53,601 nt of DNA from Alistipes sp. (GCA_017504265.1 JAFVRN010000010.1:1-53601); one strand, 5' to 3'. Positions 1 through 7,717 are shown, numbered from the stretch's first letter. Program-made: numbers and translations. The notes: generated by a model from the sequence alone, not told the origin.

Positions 1-215
1 GATACTTGAATATTCCTTGCATAAGATTAGATTTTAATTTGTTTATAGATTTAATAGATTATTGTGTAGGTTTCATTACTTATGATATTGTTTGATATGT
101 ATAACTCATTTAACCTTTCTAATGTTTTGTAGCATCATAGTACTTTACGGATACCACTCGCGAGGCAAATATACGAAAACTTTTTAGATAATACCTTAAC
201 ATCATAAAAAAGAAG
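1..215. other. Gene-free left edge
   Basis: This AT-rich stretch before the insertion sequence holds no open frame with a recognisable product on either strand, and I see no RNA gene or strong hairpin. It may be the edge of an intergenic region that the insertion sequence split from the repeats at 1687. Confidence 0.6.
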
Positions 216-250
216 GAGCGTGCCCAAACTTTGAAGTGACCCCAAAAGTT
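216..250. repeat. Left terminal inverted repeat of the IS3 element
   Basis: It begins GAGCGTGCCCAAA and carries the inner block GACCCCAAAAGTT. It matches the reverse complement of 1642-1680 apart from a short divergent stretch in the middle, as expected of a transposase binding end. Confidence 0.85.
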
Positions 251-270
251 TAGACAAAAAACTTTTGGGG
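239..270 (+). promoter_or_regulatory. Perfect 11-bp hairpin just upstream of orfA
   Basis: CCCCAAAAGTT (240-250) is repeated in inverted form as AACTTTTGGGG (260-270) with a 9-nt loop, and the orfA ATG follows at 278. In a transcript reading in from outside the element, this hairpin would form immediately before the start codon. Some insertion sequences use such structures to mute transposase translation after read-through; applying that here is inference. Confidence 0.6.
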
Positions 271-277
271 TTTCTTT

Positions 278-805
278 ATGCGCAAAAAGCACGATTATGG
301 AGCATTGCTCAAATATATGAGGATGCTCGAAGAAGGTTATTCTATTCGTTACCTTCACTTGAAGTATGGAATAGGTGAAAGTCGCCTAAAACGCTTATGG
401 CTTTTATATCAAGAGCAAGGTTTATCAGTTCTACACCGTAAACACTACACTCAAACAAGTGGAGAATTAAAACAACACATTGTATCGGATATTGAGAAAA
501 ATCACTTAACTTTGGTGCAAGCCTCGTTAAAATACGATGTGAGTGCCAGTCGGTTGAGTATTTGGTTAAAGATAGCCAGAGAACAAGGTATAGATGCACT
601 ACTCATCACCAAGAAGCGAGGGCGACCACCTATTATGGGAAGACCTAGAAAGAAGAAACCAGAAGAAATGACCGAGCTGGAGCTATTGCGAGTGCGAGTT
701 AGGCAACTTGAAATAGAGAATGCTCTGTTAAAAAAAGTGAAAGCCTTAGTCGAGGAGAGGAAAGCCCGTCTGCGTGCGATTGGGCGTGGGCAATCCGAGA
801 ACTAA
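278..805 (+). CDS. IS3-family transposase OrfA (helix-turn-helix and leucine zipper)
   Basis: This 175-residue basic protein has two helix-turn-helix modules (about residues 1-60 and 60-110), a basic GRPP/GRPRKKK segment, and a heptad-repeat stretch near residues 130-155 that would be the leucine zipper. OrfA proteins of this family bind the terminal repeats and dimerise. The A7 run at 730-736 lies inside the zipper codons, and a -1 slip there joins this frame to orfB. On its own, OrfA normally acts as a regulator of transposition. The ATG at 278 follows a hairpin at 239-270. The frame is intact. Confidence 0.93.
   Translation: MRKKHDYGALLKYMRMLEEGYSIRYLHLKYGIGESRLKRLWLLYQEQGLSVLHRKHYTQTSGELKQHIVSDIEKNHLTLVQASLKYDVSASRLSIWLKIAREQGIDALLITKKRGRPPIMGRPRKKKPEEMTELELLRVRVRQLEIENALLKKVKALVEERKARLRAIGRGQSEN
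730..737 (+). promoter_or_regulatory. Programmed -1 frameshift site (A7 then G)
   Basis: Seven adenines at 730-736 followed by G occur in orfA codons TTA AAA AAA GTG. Slipping back one base enters the orfB frame, which is open through this point. This matches the A6/A7 slippery sites of IS150-like elements. I did not identify a downstream pseudoknot. Confidence 0.8.
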
Positions 806-1623
806 GGCTACATCAAGATGATTTACTTTTTGCTTTAAGGTGTGTTAATATAGCACGCTCTACTTACTACTACCACACCTCAAAGCAACGAGAGGATAAG
901 TATGCTGATATACGCAAGCGTATCAGCGAGATATTTGCTTTACATGGCAAACGCTATGGCTATCGCCGTGTGTATCAGCAACTACGCAATGAGGGCTACA
1001 CTCTAAACCATAAGACTGTGCAGCGACTAATGCAGGATATGAACCTCAAATCAAAGGTGCGCAGAGTTAAGTATCGCTCGTATCGTGGAGAGATAGGCAA
1101 GACTGCTCCTAATATACTCAATCGTGAGTTTGCTGCTACACGACCTAATGAGAAGTGGGCAACAGATGTTACGGAGTTTAAGGTGGCAGACCGCAAGGCA
1201 TACCTATCGCCAATTATAGATATGTTTAATGGCGAGATTATAGCCTACACCATATCCGATAGACCCGATTTGAAAATGGTGATGGATATGATGCACTCGG
1301 CAAAGCGTAAGATTAAGGATACAAGCGGAGTGATGTTGCACTCAGATCAGGGGTGGCACTATCAGCATATACAATACCAGCAGACGCTGAAAAAGTATGG
1401 CATTACGCAGAGTATGTCACGCAAAGGGAACTGCTTGGATAATGCTGTTATGGAAAACTTTTTTGGAATTATGAAATCTGAATTGCTATATTTGCAGCAG
1501 TTTTCTGATATGGAAGTTTTCAAGCGTGAGTTGCGAAAGTATATTAACTACTATAATAACGACCGTATTAAACTAAAATTAAACGGAAAGAGTCCGGTGC
1601 AATACCGAACTCTTTACCAGTAA
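730..1623 (+). CDS. IS3-family transposase OrfB (DDE integrase core), made by -1 frameshift
   Basis: The frame is open from the A7 slippery run (730-736) to the stop at 1621-1623 and lies in the -1 frame relative to orfA. The first in-frame ATG is only at 970, so the region before it (a basic helical segment then an HTH_21-like domain) is expected to be translated as part of an OrfAB fusion. The integrase core shows the catalytic triad: Asp in ATDVTEF, Asp in LHSDQGWHY and Glu in NAVMENFFG. In the IS3 family the fusion is the active transposase that makes circular intermediates. No stop or frameshift interrupts it. Confidence 0.92.
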   Translation, partial: KKSESLSRGEESPSACDWAWAIRELRLHQDDLLFALRCVNIARSTYYYHTSKQREDKYADIRKRISEIFALHGKRYGYRRVYQQLRNEGYTLNHKTVQRLMQDMNLKSKVRRVKYRSYRGEIGKTAPNILNREFAATRPNEKWATDVTEFKVADRKAYLSPIIDMFNGEIIAYTISDRPDLKMVMDMMHSAKRKIKDTSGVMLHSDQGWHYQHIQYQQTLKKYGITQSMSRKGNCLDNAVMENFFGIMKSELLYLQQFSDMEVFKRELRKYINYYNNDRIKLKLNGKSPVQYRTLYQ

Positions 1624-1641
1624 AATTCTTTTTATTAATCA

Positions 1642-1680
1642 GTCCAACTTTTTGGGGTCAGATCAGTTTTGGGCACGCTC
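1642..1680. repeat. Right terminal inverted repeat of the IS3 element
   Basis: Read in reverse complement it begins GAGCGTGCCCAAAAC and contains GACCCCAAAAAGTT, matching the left end at 216-250. Confidence 0.85.
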
Positions 1681-1686
1681 TTTATC

Positions 1687-1816
1687 TTAGAAGTTGTATA
1701 ACAAGAGCCATTTTGAAGCTGCTCGCAGGCTGGAAAAGCGGAGTTTACTTGAAGTAAATGAGCATTTTCCCAGACAAGGCAGATGCCAAAAGAGCCTTGT
1801 TAGAGAACTTCATATT
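1687..1816. repeat. 130-bp imperfect palindrome, copy 1 of a tandem pair
   Basis: The unit starts TTAGAAGTTGTATAACAAG, and the same sequence recurs exactly 130 bp later. Each arm is about 60 nt. The left arm (GAAGTTGTATAACAAG, then TTTTG, CTGC, TTTACTT) is matched by the reverse complement of the right arm (GAAGTTCTCTAACAAG, then TTTTG, CTGC, TTTACTT). No ORF crosses it convincingly. It lies between the insertion sequence and the 3' end of the S9 peptidase gene, so it could act as a terminator or be a dispersed palindromic element. Confidence 0.8.
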
Positions 1817-1940
1817 TTAGAAGTTGTATAACAAGAACTATTTTGAAGCTGCTTGCAGGCCGTAAAAACTAAGTTTACTTAGCGTAAAGACCATTTTCGG
1901 ACAACGCAGATGCCAAAAGAGCCTTGTCAGAGAGTCTCTT
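1817..1940. repeat. 130-bp imperfect palindrome, copy 2 of the tandem pair
   Basis: This is a diverged copy of 1687-1816 with the same ends, the same AGATGCCAAAAGAGCCTTGT block near its right end, and the same two-arm structure. The loop segments differ most. It ends about 20 bp short of the stop codon of the S9 peptidase gene, which reads towards it, so its transcript would fold here. Confidence 0.75.
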
Positions 1941-1959
1941 CAATAGATCCTCTCCTGTA

Positions 1960-4077
1960 CTATTTGAGATACTTATCCAGCCATCCGAAGAACTCTCTGT
2001 TCCATACAACAGAGTTCTGTGGTTGGAATACCTGATGTGCCTCATTCTCGAACGATACAAGGCGTGCATCTATGCCTCGCACGCGGGCTGCCGTAAAGGC
2101 CTCCAACGACTGCGTATAAGGTATACGGTAGTCCTTCTCGCCGGTGATAATCATAATTGGGGTATCCCACTTAGCAACAAGTTTATGTGGCGAGTTGGCA
2201 TACGAGCGCATTGCTGTTGCATTATCCTCGTCCCAATATGCACCGCCATAGTCGTTTGTGACGAAGAAGAGCTCCTCGGTATGGCCATACATCGACTCGA
2301 AATTAAAGATGCCGCAGTGCGCGATAAATGCCTTGAAACGACCCTCGTGTACACCTGCCATATAGTATGTCGAGTAGCCACCATACGATGCACCCACACA
2401 GCCACGACGCTCCACATCTACCCAAGGCTCCTTAGATACCTCGTCGATAGCCGACAGATAGTCGCGGATATTCTGACCAGAGTAGTCACCCGAAATCTGG
2501 TCGGTCCACTCCTGACCGAACGAAGGACAACCACGACGGTTAGGAGCTACAATAACATAGCCCTGGGCTGCCATAAGTTGGAAGTTCCAACGATAGCTCC
2601 AGAACTGCGACACGGTGCTCTGCGGACCACCCTGACAGTATAGCAACGTAGGATACTTCTTCGTAGGATCGAAGTCGGGAGGAAGAATCACCCACGTAAG
2701 CATCTGCTTACCATCGGTAGTGGTAATCCAACGCTTCTGCACCTCGCCAAACTTGATATTGTCATACACCTCACGGTTTACGTCGGTAAGCTGTGTCAAT
2801 GCACCCGTTTCGAGATTAACGTCGTAGAGCTCGACAGCCTTGGAGATAGTATTCATATTGGCTACGATACGGCCGGCGGCCATAGTGAAGGTGTTGATGT
2901 CATGGTCACCGTCGGTGACAAAGGTTAGATTGCCCGCCATGTCGATACGTGCAATCTGGTGAGTACCACGCCAAGGCACTACAAAGTAGATTGTCTGGTT
3001 ATCTGCCCATACCACCTCCGTAGCACATAGGTCATGGTCACGCGTGATGTAGTCGGCCTTACCCGTAGCAAGGTCGAATACCCACAGACGCTGCTGGTCC
3101 GCCTCGTTACCGGGACGACGCTGCGAGCGGAAAGCTATCTTTTGTCCATCGGGCGAGAATACAGGATACTTATCATAACCCACAAACTTCTCGTCGGCCG
3201 TAGCAGCCTCCTTAGAGATGTTACGTGTGGTAGAGGTAGCAAAATCATAGAGGAATACATCCGAATCGGTAGATAGAGCATACTCCGTACCCTTCAACGG
3301 CTTGCATGTATACGCCAGCATCGAGCCATCGGGCGACAGACGTATCTCGGCAACATCGAAGTAGGGGGCAAGGGGAGCATCCCACGCCGACTCCTTGCCA
3401 ATGATATCTACACCCTCCGTAATCTTACCATCCTTGTAGTCGGCAGCAAAGATATGGAGGTATGAGCCATCATCCCAATAGTCCCAATGGCGCACCATAA
3501 GATCATCATAGAGGCGCACCTTCGACTTCTGCATATCGGCATACTTATCCGAGCCTTTGAGCGGAGCTACCTTCACGCGCTGCACGTAGAATGCCTTATC
3601 GGCGGCTATGCCGAAACCCTCGACATCCTTATCGAATGAGGTAAGCTGCGTAACACGGCCGCTCTCTATATCCATAGCCCACACCTGCGACGAGCCCGTA
3701 CGATTCGACATAAAGGCGATAGTCTTGTCGTCCAACCACTGTGGCGCACTATTCGACGAGCTGTTATCCGTAAGGCAACGCTCCTCGCCGCTTACCATAT
3801 CCTTCAACCAGAGGAAGGTGATACCGCGGTTCTCGGCCATATTGTACTGCGTGAGTGTGTAGATGAGCTTTGTGCCATCGGCCGACAGGGTCTGCGCACC
3901 GATACGCGACATCTTCCACATAACCTCGGCTGTGAGGCGACCCTCTGCCTTCTCGGCATCTGTCAAGGCATTGTCTATAACAAGAGGCTCGGGCACACCC
4001 TGCGCTCCACCATTCTCGCTACAAGCCGTTGCAGCAAGAAACATCGTAAAAGTCATAAGATAGAGTAATTTTTTCAT
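1960..4077 (-). CDS. S9-family prolyl oligopeptidase-like serine peptidase, lipoprotein
   Basis: This 705-residue protein hydrolyses short peptides, by analogy with dipeptidyl aminopeptidase/acylaminoacyl peptidases of family S9. The N-terminus MKKLLYLMTFTMFLAATAC is a lipoprotein signal with a lipobox and Cys19, so it is probably anchored on the periplasmic or surface side of a membrane. Residues of about 50-420 contain repeated LSPDG/FSPDG and similar strands of a TolB/WD40-like propeller. The C-terminal alpha/beta hydrolase domain carries the nucleophile in GASYGG (Ser564), Asp649 in GEKDYR and His681 in NEAHQVF, spaced as in the family. It is a single gene, divergent from the Nudix gene. 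Its 3' end runs into the tandem palindromes at 1687-1940. Confidence 0.93.
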   Translation of the reverse strand: MKKLLYLMTFTMFLAATACSENGGAQGVPEPLVIDNALTDAEKAEGRLTAEVMWKMSRIGAQTLSADGTKLIYTLTQYNMAENRGITFLWLKDMVSGEERCLTDNSSSNSAPQWLDDKTIAFMSNRTGSSQVWAMDIESGRVTQLTSFDKDVEGFGIAADKAFYVQRVKVAPLKGSDKYADMQKSKVRLYDDLMVRHWDYWDDGSYLHIFAADYKDGKITEGVDIIGKESAWDAPLAPYFDVAEIRLSPDGSMLAYTCKPLKGTEYALSTDSDVFLYDFATSTTRNISKEAATADEKFVGYDKYPVFSPDGQKIAFRSQRRPGNEADQQRLWVFDLATGKADYITRDHDLCATEVVWADNQTIYFVVPWRGTHQIARIDMAGNLTFVTDGDHDINTFTMAAGRIVANMNTISKAVELYDVNLETGALTQLTDVNREVYDNIKFGEVQKRWITTTDGKQMLTWVILPPDFDPTKKYPTLLYCQGGPQSTVSQFWSYRWNFQLMAAQGYVIVAPNRRGCPSFGQEWTDQISGDYSGQNIRDYLSAIDEVSKEPWVDVERRGCVGASYGGYSTYYMAGVHEGRFKAFIAHCGIFNFESMYGHTEELFFVTNDYGGAYWDEDNATAMRSYANSPHKLVAKWDTPIMIITGEKDYRIPYTQSLEAFTAARVRGIDARLVSFENEAHQVFQPQNSVVWNREFFGWLDKYLK

Positions 4078-4119
4078 AAATATTGTGTTGTAGTTTTAAG
4101 TTATTATCTGCGTTTTTAG

Positions 4120-4127
4120 TACCTTTG
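4120..4127 (+). promoter_or_regulatory. -7 box (TACCTTTG) for the Nudix/porX genes
   Basis: TACCTTTG fits the Bacteroidetes -7 consensus TAnnTTTG. The start codon lies only 8 bases after it, so transcription would begin within about 5 nt of the ATG. A convincing -33 TTTG is not visible; TTTT at 4094-4097 is the nearest candidate. Confidence 0.55.
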
Positions 4128-4135
4128 CACAAAAT

Positions 4136-4768
4136 ATGGAGCAACACATACAACATACAATACACATAGGTACGGCCGAGATTGCTATAAGCGACATCGA
4201 GCCCGATACGCCACGTGCCATAATCGTCGCAGAGGATAATCTCTCGGTTTCGAGAGCGAAAATAATAAAAAAAGTTGAAACAGACAAATATATAACCATC
4301 CTTAGCCCCGACCCCGAGGCTACGTTTCAATCCATACGCGAGCAATTCGTAGCTGTTCAGGCGGCGGGAGGTGTCGTAACAAACGAGCGTGGCGAGCTAC
4401 TGATGATACGCCTGCGAGAGAGGTGGGATCTACCCAAAGGGCATATAGAAGCCGGCGAGAGCAGCTCCTCGGCAGCCATACGAGAGGTACGTGAGGAGAC
4501 CGGCATAGATGCTGAAATCATTGGCAAAGAGCCACTTATAACCACATGGCACGCCTACGACACCTATGGTCGCTGGGAGCTTAAAAGCACCATATGGTGG
4601 GCAATGCGCGCCACAACCGAGCAGACCGCGGCACAGGCCGAAGAGGGCATAACCGAGGCTCTTTGGTGCGATGCCGAGCTTGTAGAACGTAACCTCGAAG
4701 ATAGCTATCACACAATTAAAAAGGTGGTTGCCGCGTTAGCTCATAAACAAATAAGGAAGATGCTATGA
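4136..4768 (+). CDS. Nudix hydrolase
   Basis: This 210-residue protein has a complete Nudix box at residues 102-124 (Gly102, Glu108, REVREETGI), the Mg-binding signature of enzymes that cleave nucleoside diphosphates linked to another group. The substrate cannot be read from the sequence. About 75 residues precede the Nudix domain and look like a small separate domain. The gene's last bases overlap porX in ATGA (4765-4768), which suggests translational coupling with that response regulator and with tsaE further on. The start at 4136 is the only in-frame ATG near a good -7 box; the transcript would be almost leaderless. Confidence 0.92.
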   Translation: MEQHIQHTIHIGTAEIAISDIEPDTPRAIIVAEDNLSVSRAKIIKKVETDKYITILSPDPEATFQSIREQFVAVQAAGGVVTNERGELLMIRLRERWDLPKGHIEAGESSSSAAIREVREETGIDAEIIGKEPLITTWHAYDTYGRWELKSTIWWAMRATTEQTAAQAEEGITEALWCDAELVERNLEDSYHTIKKVVAALAHKQIRKML

Positions 4769-6324
4769 ATAAGATATTATGGGTTGATGACGAAATCGAC
4801 CTGCTCAAACCCCACGTAATGTTTCTCTCGGGCAAGGGCTACGATGTAGACACCTGCAACAATGGCTACGATGCCGTGGATATGATATCGACTACGGCCT
4901 ACGACCTTGTCATCCTCGACGAGATGATGCCCGGTATGACCGGCCTCGAAACGCTGCCTCTGATTAAGGCGGCACGCCCCTCGTTGCCCGTTATTATGGT
5001 TACGAAGAGCGAGGAGGAGAATATTATGGACAAGGCCATAGGCTCGAAGATAGCCGACTATATCATCAAACCGGTGAATCCCAATCAGGTGCTACTCTCG
5101 ATAAAGAAGAACCTACACTCACAGCAGCTTGTCACGGAACAGACTACGGCAGATTACCGCATGGAGTTCGGACGCATTGCCGCACAACAGCAGGCGGCGA
5201 CATCATTTGCCGAGTGGGGACAGCTGTATCGCAAGATTGTAGGTTGGGAGATAGAGCTTGCCGGCTCTTCGGACAGGAGCATCGGCGAGGTGCTTAGCTA
5301 CCAGAAGAACGAGGCCAATCAGGAGTTCTGCAAATATGTGCGTCGCAACTACTACGACTGGATAAATCGCCGAGTTGCGGATGACGAGATTCCCGTGATG
5401 TCGCATACGCTGATGCGCCGTCGCATACTTCCCGAGGTGGATAAATCGGAGCATACCACACTGATTCTTATCGACAATATGCGCTACGACCAATGGCGCA
5501 CCATTGAGCCTCTGCTACGTGGCTACTACGACACCGAGGTGGATGACTTCTACTGCTCAATATTGCCCACGGCTACGCAGTATGCACGCAACGCCCTGTT
5601 TTCGGGACTTATGCCCCTGGCTATAGATAAGCTTATGCCCGACAAATGGCTTAACGACAATGAGGATGGTGGTAAAAATATGTACGAGGAGGAGTTTCTC
5701 AATCGCCTTGTAACACAGGCGGGACTTAATATAAAGGTGTCGTTCGACAAGTTGGTGCGCCCCGAGGCGGGACGTAAGCTTCTCGATAATATGCAACGCA
5801 TATACGATGCCCGCTTATCGGTTATCGTATACAACTTCCTCGATATCCTCTCGCATGCGCGTACCGAGACCGATATCATCCGAGATCTTACCGACGACGA
5901 GGCCGCCTTCCGCTCGCTGACACGCTCATGGTTCGAGCACTCCGAGCTATACACGCTGCTAAAACTCCTTGCCGAGCGTGGCCACAAGGTTATCATCACC
6001 TCCGACCACGGCACAATACGTGTGGATAACCCAGTACGAGTGACCGGCGACCGCGAGACCTCTGCGAATCTGCGATACAAGACAGGTCGTAACCTCGCAT
6101 ATAACTCACGCGAGGTATACGAGGTACTACGCCCCGAGGATGTGCAGCTCCCTTCGGGAAACCTCACATCGAGCTACATATTTGCATACAACCGAGATTT
6201 CTTGGTTTACAACAACGACGCAAATAAATATATCAGGTATTATAAGAACACGTTCCAGCACGGCGGAATATCCATGGAGGAGATGATTGTACCCTACGTT
6301 GTGCTGAAATCGAAGAGTAAATAG
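4765..6324 (+). CDS. porX: PorX: response regulator with PglZ phosphatase-like domain
   Basis: The 519-residue protein starts with a CheY-like receiver domain (about residues 1-120) with the acidic pair Asp8/Asp9, phospho-acceptor Asp52, Thr80 and Lys102. A linker follows, then a PglZ domain of the alkaline phosphatase superfamily with LILIDNMRYDQW and TSDHGTIRV metal-site motifs. This architecture is that of PorX, which with the histidine kinase PorY controls the type IX secretion system in Porphyromonas; other work ties the PglZ domain to oligonucleotide hydrolysis. No porY or type IX structural gene is in this window. It overlaps the Nudix gene by four bases and lies 11 bases before tsaE. 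Confidence 0.92.
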   Translation: MNKILWVDDEIDLLKPHVMFLSGKGYDVDTCNNGYDAVDMISTTAYDLVILDEMMPGMTGLETLPLIKAARPSLPVIMVTKSEEENIMDKAIGSKIADYIIKPVNPNQVLLSIKKNLHSQQLVTEQTTADYRMEFGRIAAQQQAATSFAEWGQLYRKIVGWEIELAGSSDRSIGEVLSYQKNEANQEFCKYVRRNYYDWINRRVADDEIPVMSHTLMRRRILPEVDKSEHTTLILIDNMRYDQWRTIEPLLRGYYDTEVDDFYCSILPTATQYARNALFSGLMPLAIDKLMPDKWLNDNEDGGKNMYEEEFLNRLVTQAGLNIKVSFDKLVRPEAGRKLLDNMQRIYDARLSVIVYNFLDILSHARTETDIIRDLTDDEAAFRSLTRSWFEHSELYTLLKLLAERGHKVIITSDHGTIRVDNPVRVTGDRETSANLRYKTGRNLAYNSREVYEVLRPEDVQLPSGNLTSSYIFAYNRDFLVYNNDANKYIRYYKNTFQHGGISMEEMIVPYVVLKSKSK

Positions 6325-6335
6325 AGTATATAAAT

Positions 6336-6749
6336 ATGGAGAAGATTATAACGATAAACTCGCTGGACGAGCTTGACAAGGTCGCACGCAGCGTTATCGA
6401 GGCGTTGGGCGATCGTACGGTGGTGGCATTCGATGCCCCGATGGGTGCAGGTAAGACCACGCTTATCAGCCGCATAGCAGCTCAACTTGGTGCCGAGGAT
6501 GATGTCACCAGCCCCACATTTGCCATTGTCAATCAGTATGAGGGCGAGCGCACCATATACCACTTCGATATGTATCGCATAGAGCGTATCGAAGAGGCGC
6601 TGGATTTCGGTTGCGAAGAGTACCTCTCATCGGGTGAGCTATGTCTTGTGGAGTGGCCCGAGAAGATAGAGGCTCTACTACCCGAAGATTGTATGGTTGT
6701 ACGCATAGAGATTCTTGGCGAGGAGGAGCGACGTTTTGTAATTAGGTAA
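6336..6749 (+). CDS. tsaE: TsaE, tRNA threonylcarbamoyladenosine biosynthesis ATPase
   Basis: At 137 residues this matches the usual size of TsaE, the ATPase that works with TsaB and TsaD to make t6A37 in ANN-decoding tRNAs. The P-loop reads APMGAGKTT (residues 34-42); its first glycine is replaced by Ala34, while Gly39, Lys40 and Thr41 are kept. SPTFAIVNQY and HFDMYRI follow, which are conserved in the family, and LVEWPEKI near the C-terminus is typical. It sits 11 bases after porX, probably in one transcript with it. Confidence 0.93.
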   Translation: MEKIITINSLDELDKVARSVIEALGDRTVVAFDAPMGAGKTTLISRIAAQLGAEDDVTSPTFAIVNQYEGERTIYHFDMYRIERIEEALDFGCEEYLSSGELCLVEWPEKIEALLPEDCMVVRIEILGEEERRFVIR

Positions 6750-6764
6750 AAAAGACTAACTTTG
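6735..6764 (+). promoter_or_regulatory. Promoter of the SRPBCC gene (TTTG, 18 bp, TAACTTTG)
   Basis: TTTG at 6735-6738 and TAACTTTG at 6757-6764 match the Bacteroidetes -33 and -7 elements with an 18-bp spacer. The -33 lies inside the end of tsaE, and the start codon at 6785 would follow a leader of about 17 nt. Confidence 0.65.
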
Positions 6765-6784
6765 CACCTCAAAACAGATAAACT

Positions 6785-7195
6785 ATGGAGAAGTACGAAT
6801 CAAAACAACAACAGATACACCACCCTGCATCACTTATATTCCCTGTGATATCGCGCCTCGATTTACTCAGCCCCGCAATGCAGGACAAGGTCGAGGAGTG
6901 GAGTGCCGACGAGGATAGCTGCACCTTTAAGGTCAAGGGCATTAAGATGGGACTACGTATCGCCGAGAGAGTTGAGAACAAGCATGTTAAGTTTGTTGCC
7001 GACGGCAATGGCGTACCCGTCGATTTCAGTTTCTGGATTCAGCTGCACGAGGTTGATGCCCACGACACGCGTATACGTATGGTCTTGCATGCCGAGCTCA
7101 ATATGATGATGCGCATGATGATAGGCGGCAAAATACAATCCGGCCTGGATCAGGCAGTCGAGGGATTAGCCAACGCTCTTAACAGTTTTCGATAG
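6785..7195 (+). CDS. SRPBCC-superfamily (START/Bet v1-like) protein
   Basis: This 136-residue cytosolic protein has the strand order and composition of the SRPBCC fold: an N-terminal strand, two short helices (HHPASLIFPVISRLDLLSPAMQ), a run of beta strands and a long C-terminal helix (GLDQAVEGLANALN). Members bind hydrophobic ligands in a pocket; no ligand can be assigned here. It has its own promoter-like site overlapping the end of tsaE. It could be annotated simply as a conserved hypothetical protein. The fold assignment is from pattern only. Confidence 0.75.
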   Translation: MEKYESKQQQIHHPASLIFPVISRLDLLSPAMQDKVEEWSADEDSCTFKVKGIKMGLRIAERVENKHVKFVADGNGVPVDFSFWIQLHEVDAHDTRIRMVLHAELNMMMRMMIGGKIQSGLDQAVEGLANALNSFR

Positions 7196-7280
7196 GCTGA
7201 CCGACACTGATATTTGGTATAGAGATATTTAAGTATTTCTGTCAGAATAAAAACAAAGAATTTTATTTTTTGCTTTTTTG

Positions 7281-7311
7281 TTGCAAATTAATACAATAAG
7301 ACGTATATTTG
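7281..7311 (+). promoter_or_regulatory. Promoter of the HU gene (TTG, 20 bp, TATATTTG)
   Basis: TTG at 7281-7283 and TATATTTG at 7304-7311 fit the Bacteroidetes consensus with a 20-bp spacer in a very AT-rich stretch. The predicted leader to the HU start codon at 7411 is about 95 nt. I found no known riboswitch or other structure in it. Confidence 0.75.
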
Positions 7312-7410
7312 CACGCCTATTCGGAGATTAACCCTTCGATGCAGGCATTTTAGGAGAGATATTCAAAACGAATACTTGTTATTAATAAACTAAAATAAAC
7401 TATTAAAATT

Positions 7411-7683
7411 ATGACAAAGGCAGATATCGTAAATCAGATTGCGAAGTCAACCGGCGTAGAGAAGGTGCAGGTTCAAGCCATCGTAGAGGCTTTCATGGAT
7501 AATGTTAAGCAGGCTATGGCCGAGGGTCAGAATGTATACCTCCGTGGTTTTGGTAGCTTCATCATCAAGAAGCGTGCTATGAAGGTAGCTCGTAACATCT
7601 CTAAGAACACTACCATCACCATCCCAGAGCACAACATCCCAGCTTTCAAGCCTTCTAAGAGCTTCGCAAGCGAGATTAAGTAG
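7411..7683 (+). CDS. HU-family DNA-binding protein
   Basis: A 90-residue nucleoid protein of the HU/IHF family. It has the helical dimerisation half (MTKADIVNQIAKSTGVEKVQVQ), the conserved GFGSF turn (about residues 46-50) before the DNA-binding arm, and a basic C-terminus. In this family the arm intercalates at kinks in the minor groove. Codon choice is less C/G-ending than in the neighbours, as expected for a highly expressed gene. It is followed after 34 bases by the small basic protein and then a terminator. Confidence 0.95.
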   Translation: MTKADIVNQIAKSTGVEKVQVQAIVEAFMDNVKQAMAEGQNVYLRGFGSFIIKKRAMKVARNISKNTTITIPEHNIPAFKPSKSFASEIK

Positions 7684-7717
7684 TTTCGACACAATCAACC
7701 AAATAATATTTTAAGTT

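Larger units (their letters stand above)
216..1680 (+). mobile_element. IS3-family insertion sequence (IS150-like), about 1465 bp, apparently complete
   Basis: The element has terminal inverted repeats that begin GAGCGTGCCCAAA on both sides (left end at 216, right end at 1680 read in reverse) and share an inner block ACCCCAAAA. Inside lie orfA and orfB in the arrangement typical of IS3 elements, with a -1 frameshift at an A7 run. Both frames are intact and the DDE residues are present, so it could be active. I see no clear target-site duplication: the flanking triplets are AAG on the left and TTT on the right. It sits beside tandem palindromic repeats near the 3' end of an S9 peptidase gene. 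Its base composition is more AT-rich than that of the host genes, which fits acquisition by transposition. Confidence 0.93.

Noticed and set aside
1924-2643. 239-codon frame opposite the S9 peptidase
   Set aside because: It is antisense to a well-supported gene, has no domain and begins in the palindromic repeat.
5550-6167. 205-codon minus-strand frame opposite porX
   Set aside because: Arg/Ser-rich antisense shadow of a conserved domain.
7312-7410. Riboswitch in the HU leader
   Set aside because: The leader is about 95 nt and AT-rich, with no recognisable conserved core.
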